Below are positions 22,270 to 32,431 of a stretch of DNA of 64,000 nucleotides, piece after piece. Source of the DNA: Dyella caseinilytica (GTDB lineage: Bacteria > Pseudomonadota > Gammaproteobacteria > Xanthomonadales > Rhodanobacteraceae); the NCBI RefSeq assembly GCF_016865235.1, contig NZ_CP064030.1:992001-1056000 (forward strand), written 5' to 3'. Within the stretch, counting starts at the first letter, position 1; every line of letters starts with the position of its first letter. Below the pieces are notes generated by a model that did no database searches, had not been told where the DNA came from, and saw only the letters and a program-made list of their open reading frames with translations. The translations under genes were made by a program, and so were the position numbers.

Positions 22270-23226
22270 ATGTCTCAAGACCGCCGCACCTTGTATCCCG
22301 AAATCGAACCTTACGACGTCGGCCAGCTCAAGGTCTCCGAGTTGCACACGCTTTACTACGAGCAGAGCGGCAACCCGAACGGCAAGCCGGTGGTGTTCCT
22401 GCACGGCGGCCCGGGCGGCGGAACCAACCCGAAGTGCCGGCGTTTCTTCGACCCTGCGGTGTACCGCATCGTGCTGTTCGACCAGCGTGGCTGCGGCAGA
22501 TCCACGCCGCACGCGGAGCTGACTGACAACACTACATGGCATCTGGTCGCCGACATCGAGCGTCTGCGCGAACATCTGCGTATCGATCGCTGGCAGGTGT
22601 TCGGCGGCTCTTGGGGATCGACGCTCGCGCTTTCGTACGCGCAGACGCATCCGGACAAAGTGACTGAGCTGGTGCTGCGCGGCATCTTCATGCTGCGCCG
22701 GTGGGAGTTGGAGTGGTTCTATCAAAAAGGCTGCGACGCGCTGTATCCCGATGCCTGGGAAACGTATCTCGCCGCAATTCCCGAGGTGGAGCGCGGTGAC
22801 TTGATGAGTGCCTATCATCGCCGCCTGACCAGTTCCGATCCGAACGTGCGCCTGGCTGCAGCGCGCGCATGGTCCGTGTGGGAAGGTGCGACCAGCTTCC
22901 TGTTCCAGGATGAGGCATACATCAGCAGCAGCGGTGAAGATGAATTCGCGCTCGCCTTCGCGCGCATCGAATGCCATTACTTCGTCAATGGCGGTTTCTT
23001 CGAGCATGACGATCAGCTGTTGCGCCATGTCGACCGCATCAAAAAGATTCCTGCAGTGATCGTGCAGGGACGCTACGACGTGGTGTGCCCGATGCGCAGT
23101 GCGTGGGATTTGCATCGCGCGTGGCCGGAGGCGGATCTGCGCATCGTGCAGGATGCGGGGCACTCTGCATTTGAGCCGGGAATTACGCATGAGCTGTTGG
23201 AGGCGACGGATCGATTCAGAAACTGA
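22270..23226 (+). CDS. pip: Proline iminopeptidase
   Basis: 318 residues from ATG 22270 (MSQDRRTLYPEIEPYD). An alpha/beta hydrolase of peptidase family S33. It has the oxyanion motif HGGPGGG, the sequence FDQRGCGRSTPH and the nucleophile elbow GGSWGS. The late acid is in GRYDVVCP and the final His in DAGHSAFEP. The N-terminal YDVGxLKVSELHTLYYEQSGNPNGKPVVFLHGG pattern is typical of Xanthomonas Pip. It removes N-terminal proline from peptides in the cytoplasm. It lies 92 bases downstream of the FAD oxidase in the same direction; a functional link is not evident. Confidence 0.96.
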   Translation: MSQDRRTLYPEIEPYDVGQLKVSELHTLYYEQSGNPNGKPVVFLHGGPGGGTNPKCRRFFDPAVYRIVLFDQRGCGRSTPHAELTDNTTWHLVADIERLREHLRIDRWQVFGGSWGSTLALSYAQTHPDKVTELVLRGIFMLRRWELEWFYQKGCDALYPDAWETYLAAIPEVERGDLMSAYHRRLTSSDPNVRLAAARAWSVWEGATSFLFQDEAYISSSGEDEFALAFARIECHYFVNGGFFEHDDQLLRHVDRIKKIPAVIVQGRYDVVCPMRSAWDLHRAWPEADLRIVQDAGHSAFEPGITHELLEATDRFRN

Positions 23227-23247
23227 GCGCCTGTAGCGCTCAGCATA

Positions 23248-23398
23248 TTCCCCTCTCCCCTCTGGGGAGAGGGCAGGGTGAGGGGCCGGTGCTTGCGTTG
23301 ATATTTATCAAAGTTCGCTCCGAATGTTTCGCTTTGCGAGGTTGGCCCCTCATCCGACCCTGCGGGCCACCTTCTCCCCCAAAGGGAGAAGGAAAGGC
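23248..23398. repeat. REP-type repeat pair, family C
   Basis: One unit reads CCCCTCTCCCCTCTGGGGAG and onward, ending GGGTGAGGGG at about 23284. A second, inverted, reads GCCCCTCATCCGACCCTGCG to AAAGGGAGAAGG near 23345-23392. They fill the gap between convergent pip and upp. Confidence 0.7.
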
Positions 23399-23401
23399 AC
23401 G

Positions 23402-24046
23402 CTATTCCGCCACCGGTAACTGCTTCGTTCCAAAAATCTTGTCCCCCGCATCGCCAAGCCCCGGCAAGATATAGCCATGCTCATTGAGCCGTTCGTCAAT
23501 CGACGCGGTGTAGATTTCGATATCCGGATGACTGGCCTCGATGCGTTTGAGCCCTTCCGGCGCAGCGACCAAAAACAGTCCCTTGATGCGCTTGCACCCG
23601 GCAGCCTTAAGCATGTCGACGGTGGCGATCAGCGTTCCTGCCGTGGCCAGCATGGGATCGACGATCAGCGCGATACGCTCATCCATTCGGCCGGTGAGCT
23701 TTTCGTAATAGGTAGTGGGCTTGAGCGTTTGCTCGTCGCGCTGCAGGCCAACCACGCTGACTTTTGCTGCCGGAATCAATTCCAATACGCCCGGCAGCAT
23801 GCCTAGTCCTGCACGCAAGATCGGCACGATGGTGATCTTCTTGCCCTTGATCTGCTGCACGCGTACGGGACCGGCCCAGCCTTCGATCTGTGCTTCGACC
23901 GTTTCCAGATCCTTGGTGGCTTCATAGGTAAGGAGCGAACCCACTTCCGAAGCCAGCTCGCGGAATTCCTTGGTACTGATACCCGCCCGGCGCATCAGGC
24001 CGAGCTTATGTTGGATCAGGGGATGGCTGACTTCGACGATCTTCAT
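23402..24046 (-). CDS. upp: Uracil phosphoribosyltransferase
   Basis: 214 residues. The protein has the N-terminal HPLIQHKLGLMRR, the type I PRTase fold with VPILRAGLGM and VGLQRDEQT, the PRPP loop VDPMLATAGT and the uracil-binding C-terminal YILPGLGDAGDKIFGT. It makes UMP from uracil and PRPP in pyrimidine salvage. It is monocistronic by appearance, with the gap upstream holding the terminator of the PsiF-like gene. Confidence 0.98.
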   Translation of the reverse strand: MKIVEVSHPLIQHKLGLMRRAGISTKEFRELASEVGSLLTYEATKDLETVEAQIEGWAGPVRVQQIKGKKITIVPILRAGLGMLPGVLELIPAAKVSVVGLQRDEQTLKPTTYYEKLTGRMDERIALIVDPMLATAGTLIATVDMLKAAGCKRIKGLFLVAAPEGLKRIEASHPDIEIYTASIDERLNEHGYILPGLGDAGDKIFGTKQLPVAE

Positions 24047-24092
24047 GCGGCGGGTGTTTTCAAGAGAGATGCTGCAAGCATAGCGGCAAACG

Positions 24093-24122
24093 AAAAGGGC
24101 GCCGCCAGCTGGCGACGCCCTT
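24093..24122 (-). terminator. Intrinsic terminator after the PsiF-like gene
   Basis: On the minus strand AAGGGCGTCGCCAG pairs with CTGGCGGCGCCCTT with one mismatch, followed by TTTTCGTTTG. It isolates upp from the gene upstream. Confidence 0.85.
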
Positions 24123-24155
24123 GATTCAAACAGGCTCCGGCGGGCTTGAGTGGTC

Positions 24156-24485
24156 TCAGGAACCCTTCAGGCAAGTGCTCATGGCGGTCTTGTAGTCGGC
24201 ACCTTTCTTGCCGGCATTGGCTTTGCTGCACGAAGCCATCTTCTGCTGCTGGGTCTGTTTGGCGTCCGAAGCAGCAGGCGTGGTCGCGGTGTTGTCGCCC
24301 TTCATGCAGGCGGCGACGGCGCTCTTGTAGTCCGCCCCGGTCTTGCCGGCATTGGCATGGCTGCACTGGCCCAACTTGGTGGAATGCCCCGCCGTGCTGG
24401 ACGAGCTCTGCGGTGCGGCGAAGGCGGTAGTGGTCGCGAGGGCCAGGACTGCACTGGCGACGAGCAGGCTGAAACGCATGGACAT
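24156..24485 (-). CDS. PsiF-repeat secreted protein
   Basis: 109 residues from ATG 24485, with AGGAGGAAG upstream. A signal peptide (residues 1-23, ending TTAFA) precedes two PsiF repeats, each with a pair of cysteines: LGQCSHANAGKTGADYKSAVAACMKG and MASCSKANAGKKGADYKTAMSTCLKGS. The linker is Thr/Ala/Gln-rich. PsiF was named as a phosphate-starvation-inducible product in E. coli; its biochemical role is unknown. The two Cys per repeat probably form disulfides in the periplasm. No Pho box was identified upstream. The tail of the repeats is Lys-rich and may be basic enough to bind polyanions. Confidence 0.9.
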   Translation of the reverse strand: MSMRFSLLVASAVLALATTTAFAAPQSSSSTAGHSTKLGQCSHANAGKTGADYKSAVAACMKGDNTATTPAASDAKQTQQQKMASCSKANAGKKGADYKTAMSTCLKGS

Positions 24486-24570
24486 GATGCTTCCTCCTGA
24501 AGTTATGACCGGCGGCTTTGCCGGCTGGGGCAGTCTATGCCTGAAAGAGGGGTAGGGGAATCTTGAATGC

Positions 24571-24597
24571 AAAAGGCGGAGCACGAGCCCCGCCTTT
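24571..24597 (-). terminator. Intrinsic terminator after the class III aminotransferase
   Basis: On the minus strand AAAGGCGGGGC..GCTCCGCCTTTT forms a stem of about ten pairs with a T-run. Confidence 0.85.
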
Positions 24598-24633
24598 CAC
24601 GATGTCTCATTGACGATGGCCGATCTACGGTAC

Positions 24634-26130
24634 TTAAGCCGCCCGCGCCTCGCTCTTGCGCGGCCCTTCCAGCAACGCGTGCCGCACGTGGGCAATCACC
24701 ATGTCCACTTCCGCGCTGGTGATTTTGAAGTGCGGCGTGAAGCGCAGGGAGTTGGCGCCGCCGTGGATCACGCCCATGCCGCGCTCGCGCAGGTATTCCT
24801 CGGTGGAGCCGGCGCCGTAGCACTTGAACTGCGGAGCCAGTTCGCAGGAGAACAGCAAGCCGGTGCCCTGCACCTTGGTGATCAGGCCGCCCAGTTCATC
24901 CTTCAGCGTGTTGAGCTTGTCGACGAATTCCTTGCCGCGCACGCGGATGTTATTGCGCACGTCATCGCTGAGCTGATCGAGCGTGGCCAACGCGACATCC
25001 AAAGCACGCGGGTTGGCGGTCATGGTGTTGCCGTAGATGCCTTTGCGATACAGGCCGGCGGTGTGTTGCGTCACGGCGAGCACCGACAACGGATACTGGC
25101 CGGCATTGAGCGCTTTGGAGAACGTTTCCATATCCGGCGGCGCCAGCTTTTCGAAGCCGGGGTAGTCGATGATTGACAGTACGCCATGCGCACGCAGGCC
25201 GGCCTGGATCGAGTCGACCAGCAACAGCGAGCCATGTGCTTCGGTGAGTTCGCGAGCTGCCTGGTAGAACGCAGGCGTGACCGCGCGGCCAGGATCGCCT
25301 TCGCCCATCACCGGCTCCAGGAACAGCGCTTCGATAAACCAGCCGTGACGGTCGGCATCAGCGAAGACAGCTTCCAGTTGGGCGACGTCATACGGTGCAA
25401 CCGTAAGCAGCGTGTCTTCATGGCGATAGCTCGCCAGATGCTGCTGATAGGTGCGGCGCGAAGAATCGGAATACAGCGCCGGTTTGTCGGTGCGGCCGTG
25501 GAACGCGCCTTTCACTGCGACGCGCTTGATCGTGCGGCCTGCGTAGCGGCCACCGGCATCGGTCATCAGCTTGGCGTTCACGTCGACGATACGGCAGGCC
25601 AGGCCTACCGATTCCGAACCGGAATTCAGGCACAGGTACTGCGTATAAGGATTAGCGCCGCGGTTGCGGCCCAGTTCGCGATGCATCGCCTGGGTGAAGC
25701 GCATCTGCGACACGCTCGGCGTCATCACGTTGGCCATCACTTGCGGACGCGCCAGCGCGGCATCGATCGCTTCGTTGTTGTGACCGAAGCCGAGCATGCC
25801 GTAGCCACCGTTGTCGTGCACCACGGCGCCCTTCAGCGTGACGACCCACGGACCGCGCGCAGTGGCAGGCAGATACGGGTTAATCGCATCATCGGGATAG
25901 AAGTTCACGAAACCGGTTTGCGTCTGCGTCAACTGCTCCGCTTCGTCCAGTTTCAGGAAATCGCCGAGTTCGGTACGCAGTTCGCGATGACGCGTCACGG
26001 CTTCCGCCACAGCCTTGCCGAGTTGCGGATCAAGCGCAGCCATGCGCTCGATGGTGGCGTCGTCCAGGCCAATGGTTCGCGGCTTGCCGCCAAATTCGCG
26101 CAGTTCGCGCAGCTGTTCGATCACACCCAT
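24634..26130 (-). CDS. Class III PLP-dependent aminotransferase of unknown substrate
   Basis: 498 residues from ATG 26130. It has the fold-type I class III features GGYGMLGFGHNNEAIDAAL, CLNSGSESVGLACRI, KGAFHGRTDKPALYSDSS and the PLP-lysine segment METFSKALNAGQYPLSVLAV. The usual DEVQTG before the Lys is replaced by DSIQAG, so the family is divergent from ornithine, GABA or acetylornithine aminotransferases. The N-terminal 90 residues are an extra helical region. Upstream frames to 26247 are in the intergenic gap. Divergent from the ABC exporter. The substrate cannot be read from sequence; an omega-amino acid such as lysine is possible. Confidence 0.82.
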   Translation of the reverse strand: MGVIEQLRELREFGGKPRTIGLDDATIERMAALDPQLGKAVAEAVTRHRELRTELGDFLKLDEAEQLTQTQTGFVNFYPDDAINPYLPATARGPWVVTLKGAVVHDNGGYGMLGFGHNNEAIDAALARPQVMANVMTPSVSQMRFTQAMHRELGRNRGANPYTQYLCLNSGSESVGLACRIVDVNAKLMTDAGGRYAGRTIKRVAVKGAFHGRTDKPALYSDSSRRTYQQHLASYRHEDTLLTVAPYDVAQLEAVFADADRHGWFIEALFLEPVMGEGDPGRAVTPAFYQAARELTEAHGSLLLVDSIQAGLRAHGVLSIIDYPGFEKLAPPDMETFSKALNAGQYPLSVLAVTQHTAGLYRKGIYGNTMTANPRALDVALATLDQLSDDVRNNIRVRGKEFVDKLNTLKDELGGLITKVQGTGLLFSCELAPQFKCYGAGSTEEYLRERGMGVIHGGANSLRFTPHFKITSAEVDMVIAHVRHALLEGPRKSEARAA

Positions 26131-26318
26131 GACTACTCTCCTCGAATCTTGCCAGCGCCTCGCGCACCCAGCGCAAAGCAGGCCAGCATCGATATTTTGT
26201 GCGGGAAGGGCGCTTGAAGCCCGTGGGCAAGGCGCCCATTCGCACACGCCGCGTGTGGGGAAACCGCCAGCGTACGCCCATCAGGATAACCCGCGGGCAG
26301 GGTGCGCCGGTACCCCCG

Positions 26319-26334
26319 GATGACGCTTGTCATC
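26319..26334. promoter_or_regulatory. Candidate response-regulator operator upstream of the ABC/two-component operon
   Basis: A palindrome GATGAC-GCTT-GTCATC lies 72 bases upstream of the ABC gene start. Further half-site-like TGACG/CGACG motifs follow to about 26348. It is a plausible binding site for the DesR-like regulator of the same operon. Confidence 0.4.
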
Positions 26335-26405
26335 TGCGACGGCTGACGCTGGCAACTGGGTTCAATCCCTTGCGCCACCTACGCTGCAGTGCAAGGAGGA
26401 ACGCC

Positions 26406-27323
26406 ATGAATCCCACGTCCGATGTTGTCGCCCGTCTGTCCGGCGCCGTCAAACGCTACGGCCAGCTCACTGCCCTTGGCGGTGTCGATCTTGTGTTGCA
26501 CCGCGGCGAACTGCTTGCGGTGCTAGGCCCTAACGGGGCCGGCAAAAGCACCAGCATCAGCTTGTTGCTGGGCCTGATTCGCCCCGATGGGGGCCGGGCT
26601 GAGCTGTTCGGTCGCGATCCGCAGGAGATCGAGGCACGCCGCCGCATCGGCGTGATGTTGCAATCGGCCATGCTGCCGATGACCTTGCGTGTGGGTGAGT
26701 TGTTGCGCCTGACTGCCAGTTATTACCCCAATCCGCGTCCTCTGGAAGAAAGCGCCGCATTGGCGGGTGTCAGCGATTTGCTGCGCCGGCCTTACGGCAA
26801 GCTCTCGGGTGGGCAGCAGCGCAGCGTGCAATTCGCGTTGGCTTTGTGCGGCAGGCCGGAACTGGTGTTCCTGGATGAGCCCACGGTCGGCATGGATATC
26901 GACGCGCGCCGAAAACTTTGGGATGCCATGCGCGCCCTGGTGACCGAAGGGTGTTCTGTCGTGCTCACAACGCACTATCTGGAAGAAGCCGAGGCGTTGG
27001 CGCAACGCGTGGTCGTGATGGGCAGGGGCCGCGTGCTGAGCGAAGGCACGGTCGATGCACTGCGTGCGCAGGTGCCGCTGACCCGTATCCGTTGTGTGAG
27101 CGATCTTGATGCCGCCACGGTGGCCAGTTGGCCGCAGGTCGCCAGTGCCGAACGCGACGGTGCACGCCTGCGCATCGGCACTAACGATGCGGAAAACGTG
27201 CTGCGCTGCCTGCTCTACGCCGATGCTTCGCTGCGAGAACTGGAAGTGCAGCGTGCCGGTCTGGCCGATGTCTTTACCGAACTCACCCGCGACGAACGCA
27301 CGCTGGAACAGGAGGCTGCGTAA
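26406..27323 (+). CDS. ABC-2 type exporter, ATP-binding subunit
   Basis: 305 residues from ATG 26406, after AAGGAGGAA. It carries Walker A GPNGAGKST, the Q-loop MLQSAMLP, signature LSGGQQRSVQFALAL, Walker B LVFLDEPTVGMD and switch TTHYLEEAEAL. The C-terminal 70 residues are the regulatory region seen in DrrA/NatA-type ATPases. It partners with the permease that begins on its stop codon (TAATG overlap at 27321-27325). Such exporters with a DesK/DesR pair often pump membrane-active compounds or respond to membrane state. The frame upstream to 26199 is not family-like. Confidence 0.95.
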   Translation: MNPTSDVVARLSGAVKRYGQLTALGGVDLVLHRGELLAVLGPNGAGKSTSISLLLGLIRPDGGRAELFGRDPQEIEARRRIGVMLQSAMLPMTLRVGELLRLTASYYPNPRPLEESAALAGVSDLLRRPYGKLSGGQQRSVQFALALCGRPELVFLDEPTVGMDIDARRKLWDAMRALVTEGCSVVLTTHYLEEAEALAQRVVVMGRGRVLSEGTVDALRAQVPLTRIRCVSDLDAATVASWPQVASAERDGARLRIGTNDAENVLRCLLYADASLRELEVQRAGLADVFTELTRDERTLEQEAA

Positions 27324-28120
27324 TGAACGCTGTATCGATTACTGCAACATCGCCTGCATCGCGAGCAGAGCGCATGGGTTTTCGCCGCGTGCTCGGCGCC
27401 TATCTGGCAGAAGCGCGCAGCGAATGCTTGCGCTATATGCGCAATCCCGGCTTCATGCTGCCGATCACCTTCCTCCCCACACTGCTGTATATGCTGTTCG
27501 GCGTCGTGATGAATCGCTCTGCAGGTGCCGACGTAGCGCGCTACCTTTTGGTCAGCTACAGCGTATTCGGCGTGATGAGCCCAGGACTGTTCGGCTTCGG
27601 TGTATCGCTGGCGCTGGAACGTGATGGCGGCTTGCTGACCTACAAGCGTGCCGTGCCGATGCCACCAGGTGCTTACCTGTTAGGCAAGATGCTGATGGCG
27701 ATGCTTGCCGCGCCTATGGTGGTTTTGCTGTTGCTGGCGATGGGTATCAGTATGGTCCATGTGCCGATAACGGTTGGACAAGCCGGCTTGCTGCTGATGA
27801 TGAGCGTTTTGGGTGTGCTGCCCTTCTGCGCGCTCGGCATGCTGATCGGCACGCTGATCAAGGGGCAGGGTGCGCCGGGCATGCTCAATGTGGTCTATTT
27901 GCCGATGGCCTTTCTTTCGGGGCTATGGGTGCCGATGAACGAACTGCCCAAGGCGCTGCAGCAGATTGCGCCACTGTGGCCGAGTTATCACCTGCATGAA
28001 CTGGGATTGGTGGCATTGGGGCTGAAACAGGGCGGCGTAGTCGGGCATGTGCTGGTGCTGGCGGGGTTTACCCTGGTCTTCGTGGTGATCGCGGCACATC
28101 GCCTGCGCCGTTACGGTTGA
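27323..28120 (+). CDS. ABC-2 type exporter, permease subunit
   Basis: 265 residues with six predicted membrane helices, starting around residues 45, 85, 125, 160, 195 and 240. It has the ABC-2 family features AYLAEARSECLRYMRNPGF before helix 1 and LPMAFLSGLWVPMNELPKALQQIAPLWPSYHLHELGL, the conserved stretch between helices 5 and 6. It starts on the last base of the preceding gene's stop codon, so translation is coupled. Substrate unknown; it may be a lipid, a drug or a peptide. The histidine kinase gene follows within 40 bases. Confidence 0.92.
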   Translation: MNAVSITATSPASRAERMGFRRVLGAYLAEARSECLRYMRNPGFMLPITFLPTLLYMLFGVVMNRSAGADVARYLLVSYSVFGVMSPGLFGFGVSLALERDGGLLTYKRAVPMPPGAYLLGKMLMAMLAAPMVVLLLLAMGISMVHVPITVGQAGLLLMMSVLGVLPFCALGMLIGTLIKGQGAPGMLNVVYLPMAFLSGLWVPMNELPKALQQIAPLWPSYHLHELGLVALGLKQGGVVGHVLVLAGFTLVFVVIAAHRLRRYG

Positions 28121-28158
28121 CGTACGATGGTCGACGCCGCGCTTCGGAACCGCTGATC

Positions 28159-29367
28159 ATGTCTTTTTCACTGCCTGTACCCGCATGGCTCAAGCCGACG
28201 CAGGATTCGGAGGCGGCCGAGAACATCCGCAAAGGTCATAACCCCTGGGTCGATGCCGTTCACCTGCTGTGGTCGGTCTGGATCTTTTTCGGTCCGTTGA
28301 TGGACAAGGGGTTCACGTCCAAGTGGCTGGTTATCGTCGTGGCGAGCTATCCGATTTTTCTACTGCTTTATGCGCTGTGCCTTGTTCGCCCGCAGCGCTC
28401 GTTGTATCGCTACACATGGGCTATCGCGTTGCTCGGCTATATCACCACGGCATTCGATTCCAGTACGGGGGCGTGCTATTTCATTTATGGCTGCGTGATG
28501 TTTCGCGCCTGTGAATACGGCTGGGGCAAATACCTGCTGAATCTTTTCGCCATGTGCGCGATTTTTGCGCTGGTTGCTTCGCAGAGGGGATTGCCATGGC
28601 AAGTCATTGCGTATCTGATCATGATGGTGGCTGTGATCAGCACGGTGATCAACGTTGGGATCAGTACATCGAAGAAGAATGCTGCGCTGAAATTATCGCA
28701 GGACGAAGTACGGCGATTGGCGGCGACGGCCGAGCGCGAACGTATCGGACGTGACTTGCATGATCTGCTCGGTCATACCTTGTCACTGATTACGCTAAAG
28801 CTGGAGCTATCACGCAAGCTGTTCGATCGCGATCCAGTTGCTTCACGCCGCGAACTGGAAGAAGCGGAAAATGTGGCTCGCCATGCACTGGGAGAAGTGC
28901 GTGCGGCGGTGACCGGCATTCGCGCGACCGATCTCGCCGCTGAACTGGCCTCGGCGCGCTTGTTGCTCGAATCCTCTGCTGTGCATCTGGATTACGGTAA
29001 CTTGCCACCCTCGCTGCCCGTTGACGTGGAGCGGAGCCTGGCGCTGGTGATTCGCGAAGCGGTGACCAATATCCATCGCCATGCTGGCGCGACCGAAGCT
29101 AGCGTGCGATTCGAATGTACGGCGGACAAACTCGACATGCAGATTTGCGACAACGGACGTGGTGGACAGAATGCCGAAGGCAACGGCATCAACGGCATGC
29201 GTGAGCGTGTACGTGCTTTGGGCGGCACGCTCTCGATTGATTCACCACCCAAACGCGGCACCAAAATCAGCGTCCATGTGCCACTTGGGGCCAAGCGTCG
29301 AGTCGCACAGGACTTTGCGTCGCCGGCAGATGGCGAGCCGTCGGATCTCGCACGGGGTGCCGCATGA
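28159..29367 (+). CDS. Sensor histidine kinase, DesK/NarL-partner type
   Basis: 402 residues from ATG 28159; a TTG at 28117 is a longer alternative. Five or so membrane helices at about residues 35-165 are joined by short loops, so the sensor is within the membrane, as in DesK. Then comes a HisKA_3 domain with the phospho-acceptor in ERERIGRDLHDLLGHTLS and an HATPase domain with REAVTNIHRHAGATEASV (N box) and DNGRGG, GNGINGMRERVRALGG (G boxes). The regulator gene overlaps by four bases (ATGA). The operon layout suggests it senses membrane fluidity or stress and controls the exporter upstream. Confidence 0.93.
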   Translation: MSFSLPVPAWLKPTQDSEAAENIRKGHNPWVDAVHLLWSVWIFFGPLMDKGFTSKWLVIVVASYPIFLLLYALCLVRPQRSLYRYTWAIALLGYITTAFDSSTGACYFIYGCVMFRACEYGWGKYLLNLFAMCAIFALVASQRGLPWQVIAYLIMMVAVISTVINVGISTSKKNAALKLSQDEVRRLAATAERERIGRDLHDLLGHTLSLITLKLELSRKLFDRDPVASRRELEEAENVARHALGEVRAAVTGIRATDLAAELASARLLLESSAVHLDYGNLPPSLPVDVERSLALVIREAVTNIHRHAGATEASVRFECTADKLDMQICDNGRGGQNAEGNGINGMRERVRALGGTLSIDSPPKRGTKISVHVPLGAKRRVAQDFASPADGEPSDLARGAA

Positions 29368-29966
29368 TTCGCGTCCTTTTGGCCGAAGATCAGGCCATGG
29401 TCCGCGGCGCGTTGTCCGCACTGTTGAATTTGGAATCGGATATTGAAGTGCTCGGCTCGGTGGCCGATGGCGAGTCGGCGTGGCGTGAAGTGCAGCGTCT
29501 GAAGCCGGATGTACTGGTTACCGATATCGAAATGCCGGGCATCACCGGACTCGAACTGGTGCAACGCATCCAGCGCCATGCGCTGCCGGTGAAATCGATT
29601 ATCGTCACCACGTTCGCGCGTCCCGGCTTTTTACGGCGTGCGCTGGATGCAGGCGTCTCAGGCTATCTGCTGAAAGACGCACCAGCCGAGCATCTTGCCG
29701 AAGCGTTGCGCATGGTGCATCGCGGTGGCCGGTCGATCGATCCGCAACTGGCGCTGGAAGCATGGTCGGAAGCCGATCCACTCAATGACCGCGAACGGCA
29801 AGTGCTTCGCTTGGCGGGTGAAGGGCAATCCGCCAGTGATATCGCCACCAAGCTCAATCTCTCGCACGGCACGGTGCGCAATTACCTTTCCGAGGCCATC
29901 GGCAAGCTGGGGGCGGCCAATCGTATTGAGGCATATCGCCTGGCGCGGCAAAAAGGGTGGCTTTAA
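29364..29966 (+). CDS. Response regulator, NarL/FixJ (DesR-like) family
   Basis: 200 residues. The receiver domain has acidic pocket LLAEDQAMVRG, phospho-acceptor Asp in PDVLVTDIEMPG and switch Lys in YLLKDAP. The LuxR-type helix-turn-helix is LNDRERQVLRLAGEGQSASDIATKLNLSHGTVRNYLSEAIGKL. It is the partner of the kinase that overlaps it. Its probable target is the operon's own promoter, where a GATGAC/GTCATC palindrome lies at 26319. Confidence 0.95.
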   Translation: MIRVLLAEDQAMVRGALSALLNLESDIEVLGSVADGESAWREVQRLKPDVLVTDIEMPGITGLELVQRIQRHALPVKSIIVTTFARPGFLRRALDAGVSGYLLKDAPAEHLAEALRMVHRGGRSIDPQLALEAWSEADPLNDRERQVLRLAGEGQSASDIATKLNLSHGTVRNYLSEAIGKLGAANRIEAYRLARQKGWL

Positions 29967-30088
29967 CACCCGGCATTCGAGATGCCGCCGTTCCGGCGAA
30001 CATACGATGACGGTGATGCGGTGTGCTGAGCGGGGACACGTTGACGGGCTTAGGGGATAATGCCCCGTTGCCGTTCAAACTCCCTGCC

Positions 30089-31120
30089 GTGAAAAAGTCC
30101 GACTTCAACTTTGACCTGCCGCCTGAACTGATTGCGCAGTCGCCGCTGTCCGAACGCAGCGCCAGCCGCCTGTTGCTGCTGGATGTGCCGGTGCGTACCT
30201 GGCAGGACCGCATGTTCCGCGAGCTGCCTTCGTTCCTCCGCAAGGGCGACCTGCTCGTGTTCAACGACACGCGGGTGTTGCCGGCGCGCCTCTACGGGCA
30301 TAAGCCAAGCGGCGGTGCGGTGGAGATCCTGATCGAGCGTGTGACCGGTGCGCACGAGGCGACCGTGCAGCTTGGGGTCAGCAAGAAGCCGCGCGCGGGA
30401 ACGGTGATTATCCTGGCCGATGGCAGCCATGCCACGGTATTGGGGCGCGACGAAAACTTTTTCCGTCTGCGCTTCGAGTCGCCCGAGCCTTTGGAGCGCC
30501 TGTTGATGCGCTTGGGTGAAATGCCGCTGCCGCCTTATATCTCACGCGGTGCAGACGCTAGCGATCTCGAGCGCTACCAAACCGTTTATGCACGTGAGCC
30601 TGGCGCAGTCGCCGCGCCTACGGCCGGCTTGCATTTCGACGATGGTCTGCTGACGCAGCTGCACAACAAGGGCGTGGACTTTGGTTACGTGACCTTGCAT
30701 GTTGGTGCGGGCACGTTCCAACCGGTACGGACCGATGATCTGACGCATCACCAGATGCATCGCGAATGGCTCAATGTCGGGGCAGGTCTGGTCGAGCAGA
30801 TTCATCGCACGCGGCGCGCAGGTGGCCGCGTTATCGCCGTCGGCACCACGGTGGTGCGCGCACTGGAAAGTGCGACCGTCGAAGGCGTATTGCGGCCATT
30901 TGCCGGTGAAACGCAGATCTTCATCTTTCCCGGTTATCACATCACCAGCATCGATGGTTTGATCACTAACTTCCATCTGCCGCAGTCGACCTTGTTGATG
31001 CTGGTATCGGCATTGGCCGGGCGCGAGTACATCCTTGGCGCCTACACGCATGCGGTGAAACAGCGGTATCGGTTTTTCTCCTATGGGGATGCAATGTTGA
31101 TCTTGCCGCAGGGGTTGTAA
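30089..31120 (+). CDS. queA: S-adenosylmethionine:tRNA ribosyltransferase-isomerase
   Basis: 343 residues from GTG 30089 (VKKSDFNFDLPPELIAQSPL), which aligns with the normal QueA N-terminus; the in-frame upstream extension to 30023 does not. Conserved parts include ERSASRLLLLD, DLLVFNDTRVLPARL, GEMPLPPYI, AVAAPTAGLHFD, TLHVGAGTFQPVR and NFHLPQSTLLMLVSA. It transfers the ribose of SAM to 7-aminomethyl-7-deazaguanine in tRNA, the penultimate step of queuosine formation. tgt follows after a BIME, and the yajC-secDF genes after that, the classic gammaproteobacterial order. Confidence 0.96.
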   Translation: MKKSDFNFDLPPELIAQSPLSERSASRLLLLDVPVRTWQDRMFRELPSFLRKGDLLVFNDTRVLPARLYGHKPSGGAVEILIERVTGAHEATVQLGVSKKPRAGTVIILADGSHATVLGRDENFFRLRFESPEPLERLLMRLGEMPLPPYISRGADASDLERYQTVYAREPGAVAAPTAGLHFDDGLLTQLHNKGVDFGYVTLHVGAGTFQPVRTDDLTHHQMHREWLNVGAGLVEQIHRTRRAGGRVIAVGTTVVRALESATVEGVLRPFAGETQIFIFPGYHITSIDGLITNFHLPQSTLLMLVSALAGREYILGAYTHAVKQRYRFFSYGDAMLILPQGL

Positions 31121-31128
31121 CTCTTGTT

Positions 31129-31212
31129 GCCGTCATTTCCGAGGAAGCGGGAATCCATTTCAAGCACTTGCGCAAAAGCAACATGGATTCCCGCTTCCGC
31201 GGGAATGACGGC
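31129..31212. repeat. REP pair (BIME), family A
   Basis: The left arm GCCGTCATTTCCGAGGAAGC and onward (31129-31158) and right arm (31183-31212) are complementary except for two positions in the hairpin, around a 24-base centre. Same family as 12320-12399. It lies in the queA-tgt gap. Confidence 0.88.
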
Positions 31213-31306
31213 AAGGAACGGGTGGGATATCCGGTAGGTCGCAGCCAATCATTTGCGATCAAAGGGAGGCCAGAGGCGTCGGCACCGGAAATGCCATAAT
31301 TCCCCG

Positions 31307-32431
<1,125 letters not shown>

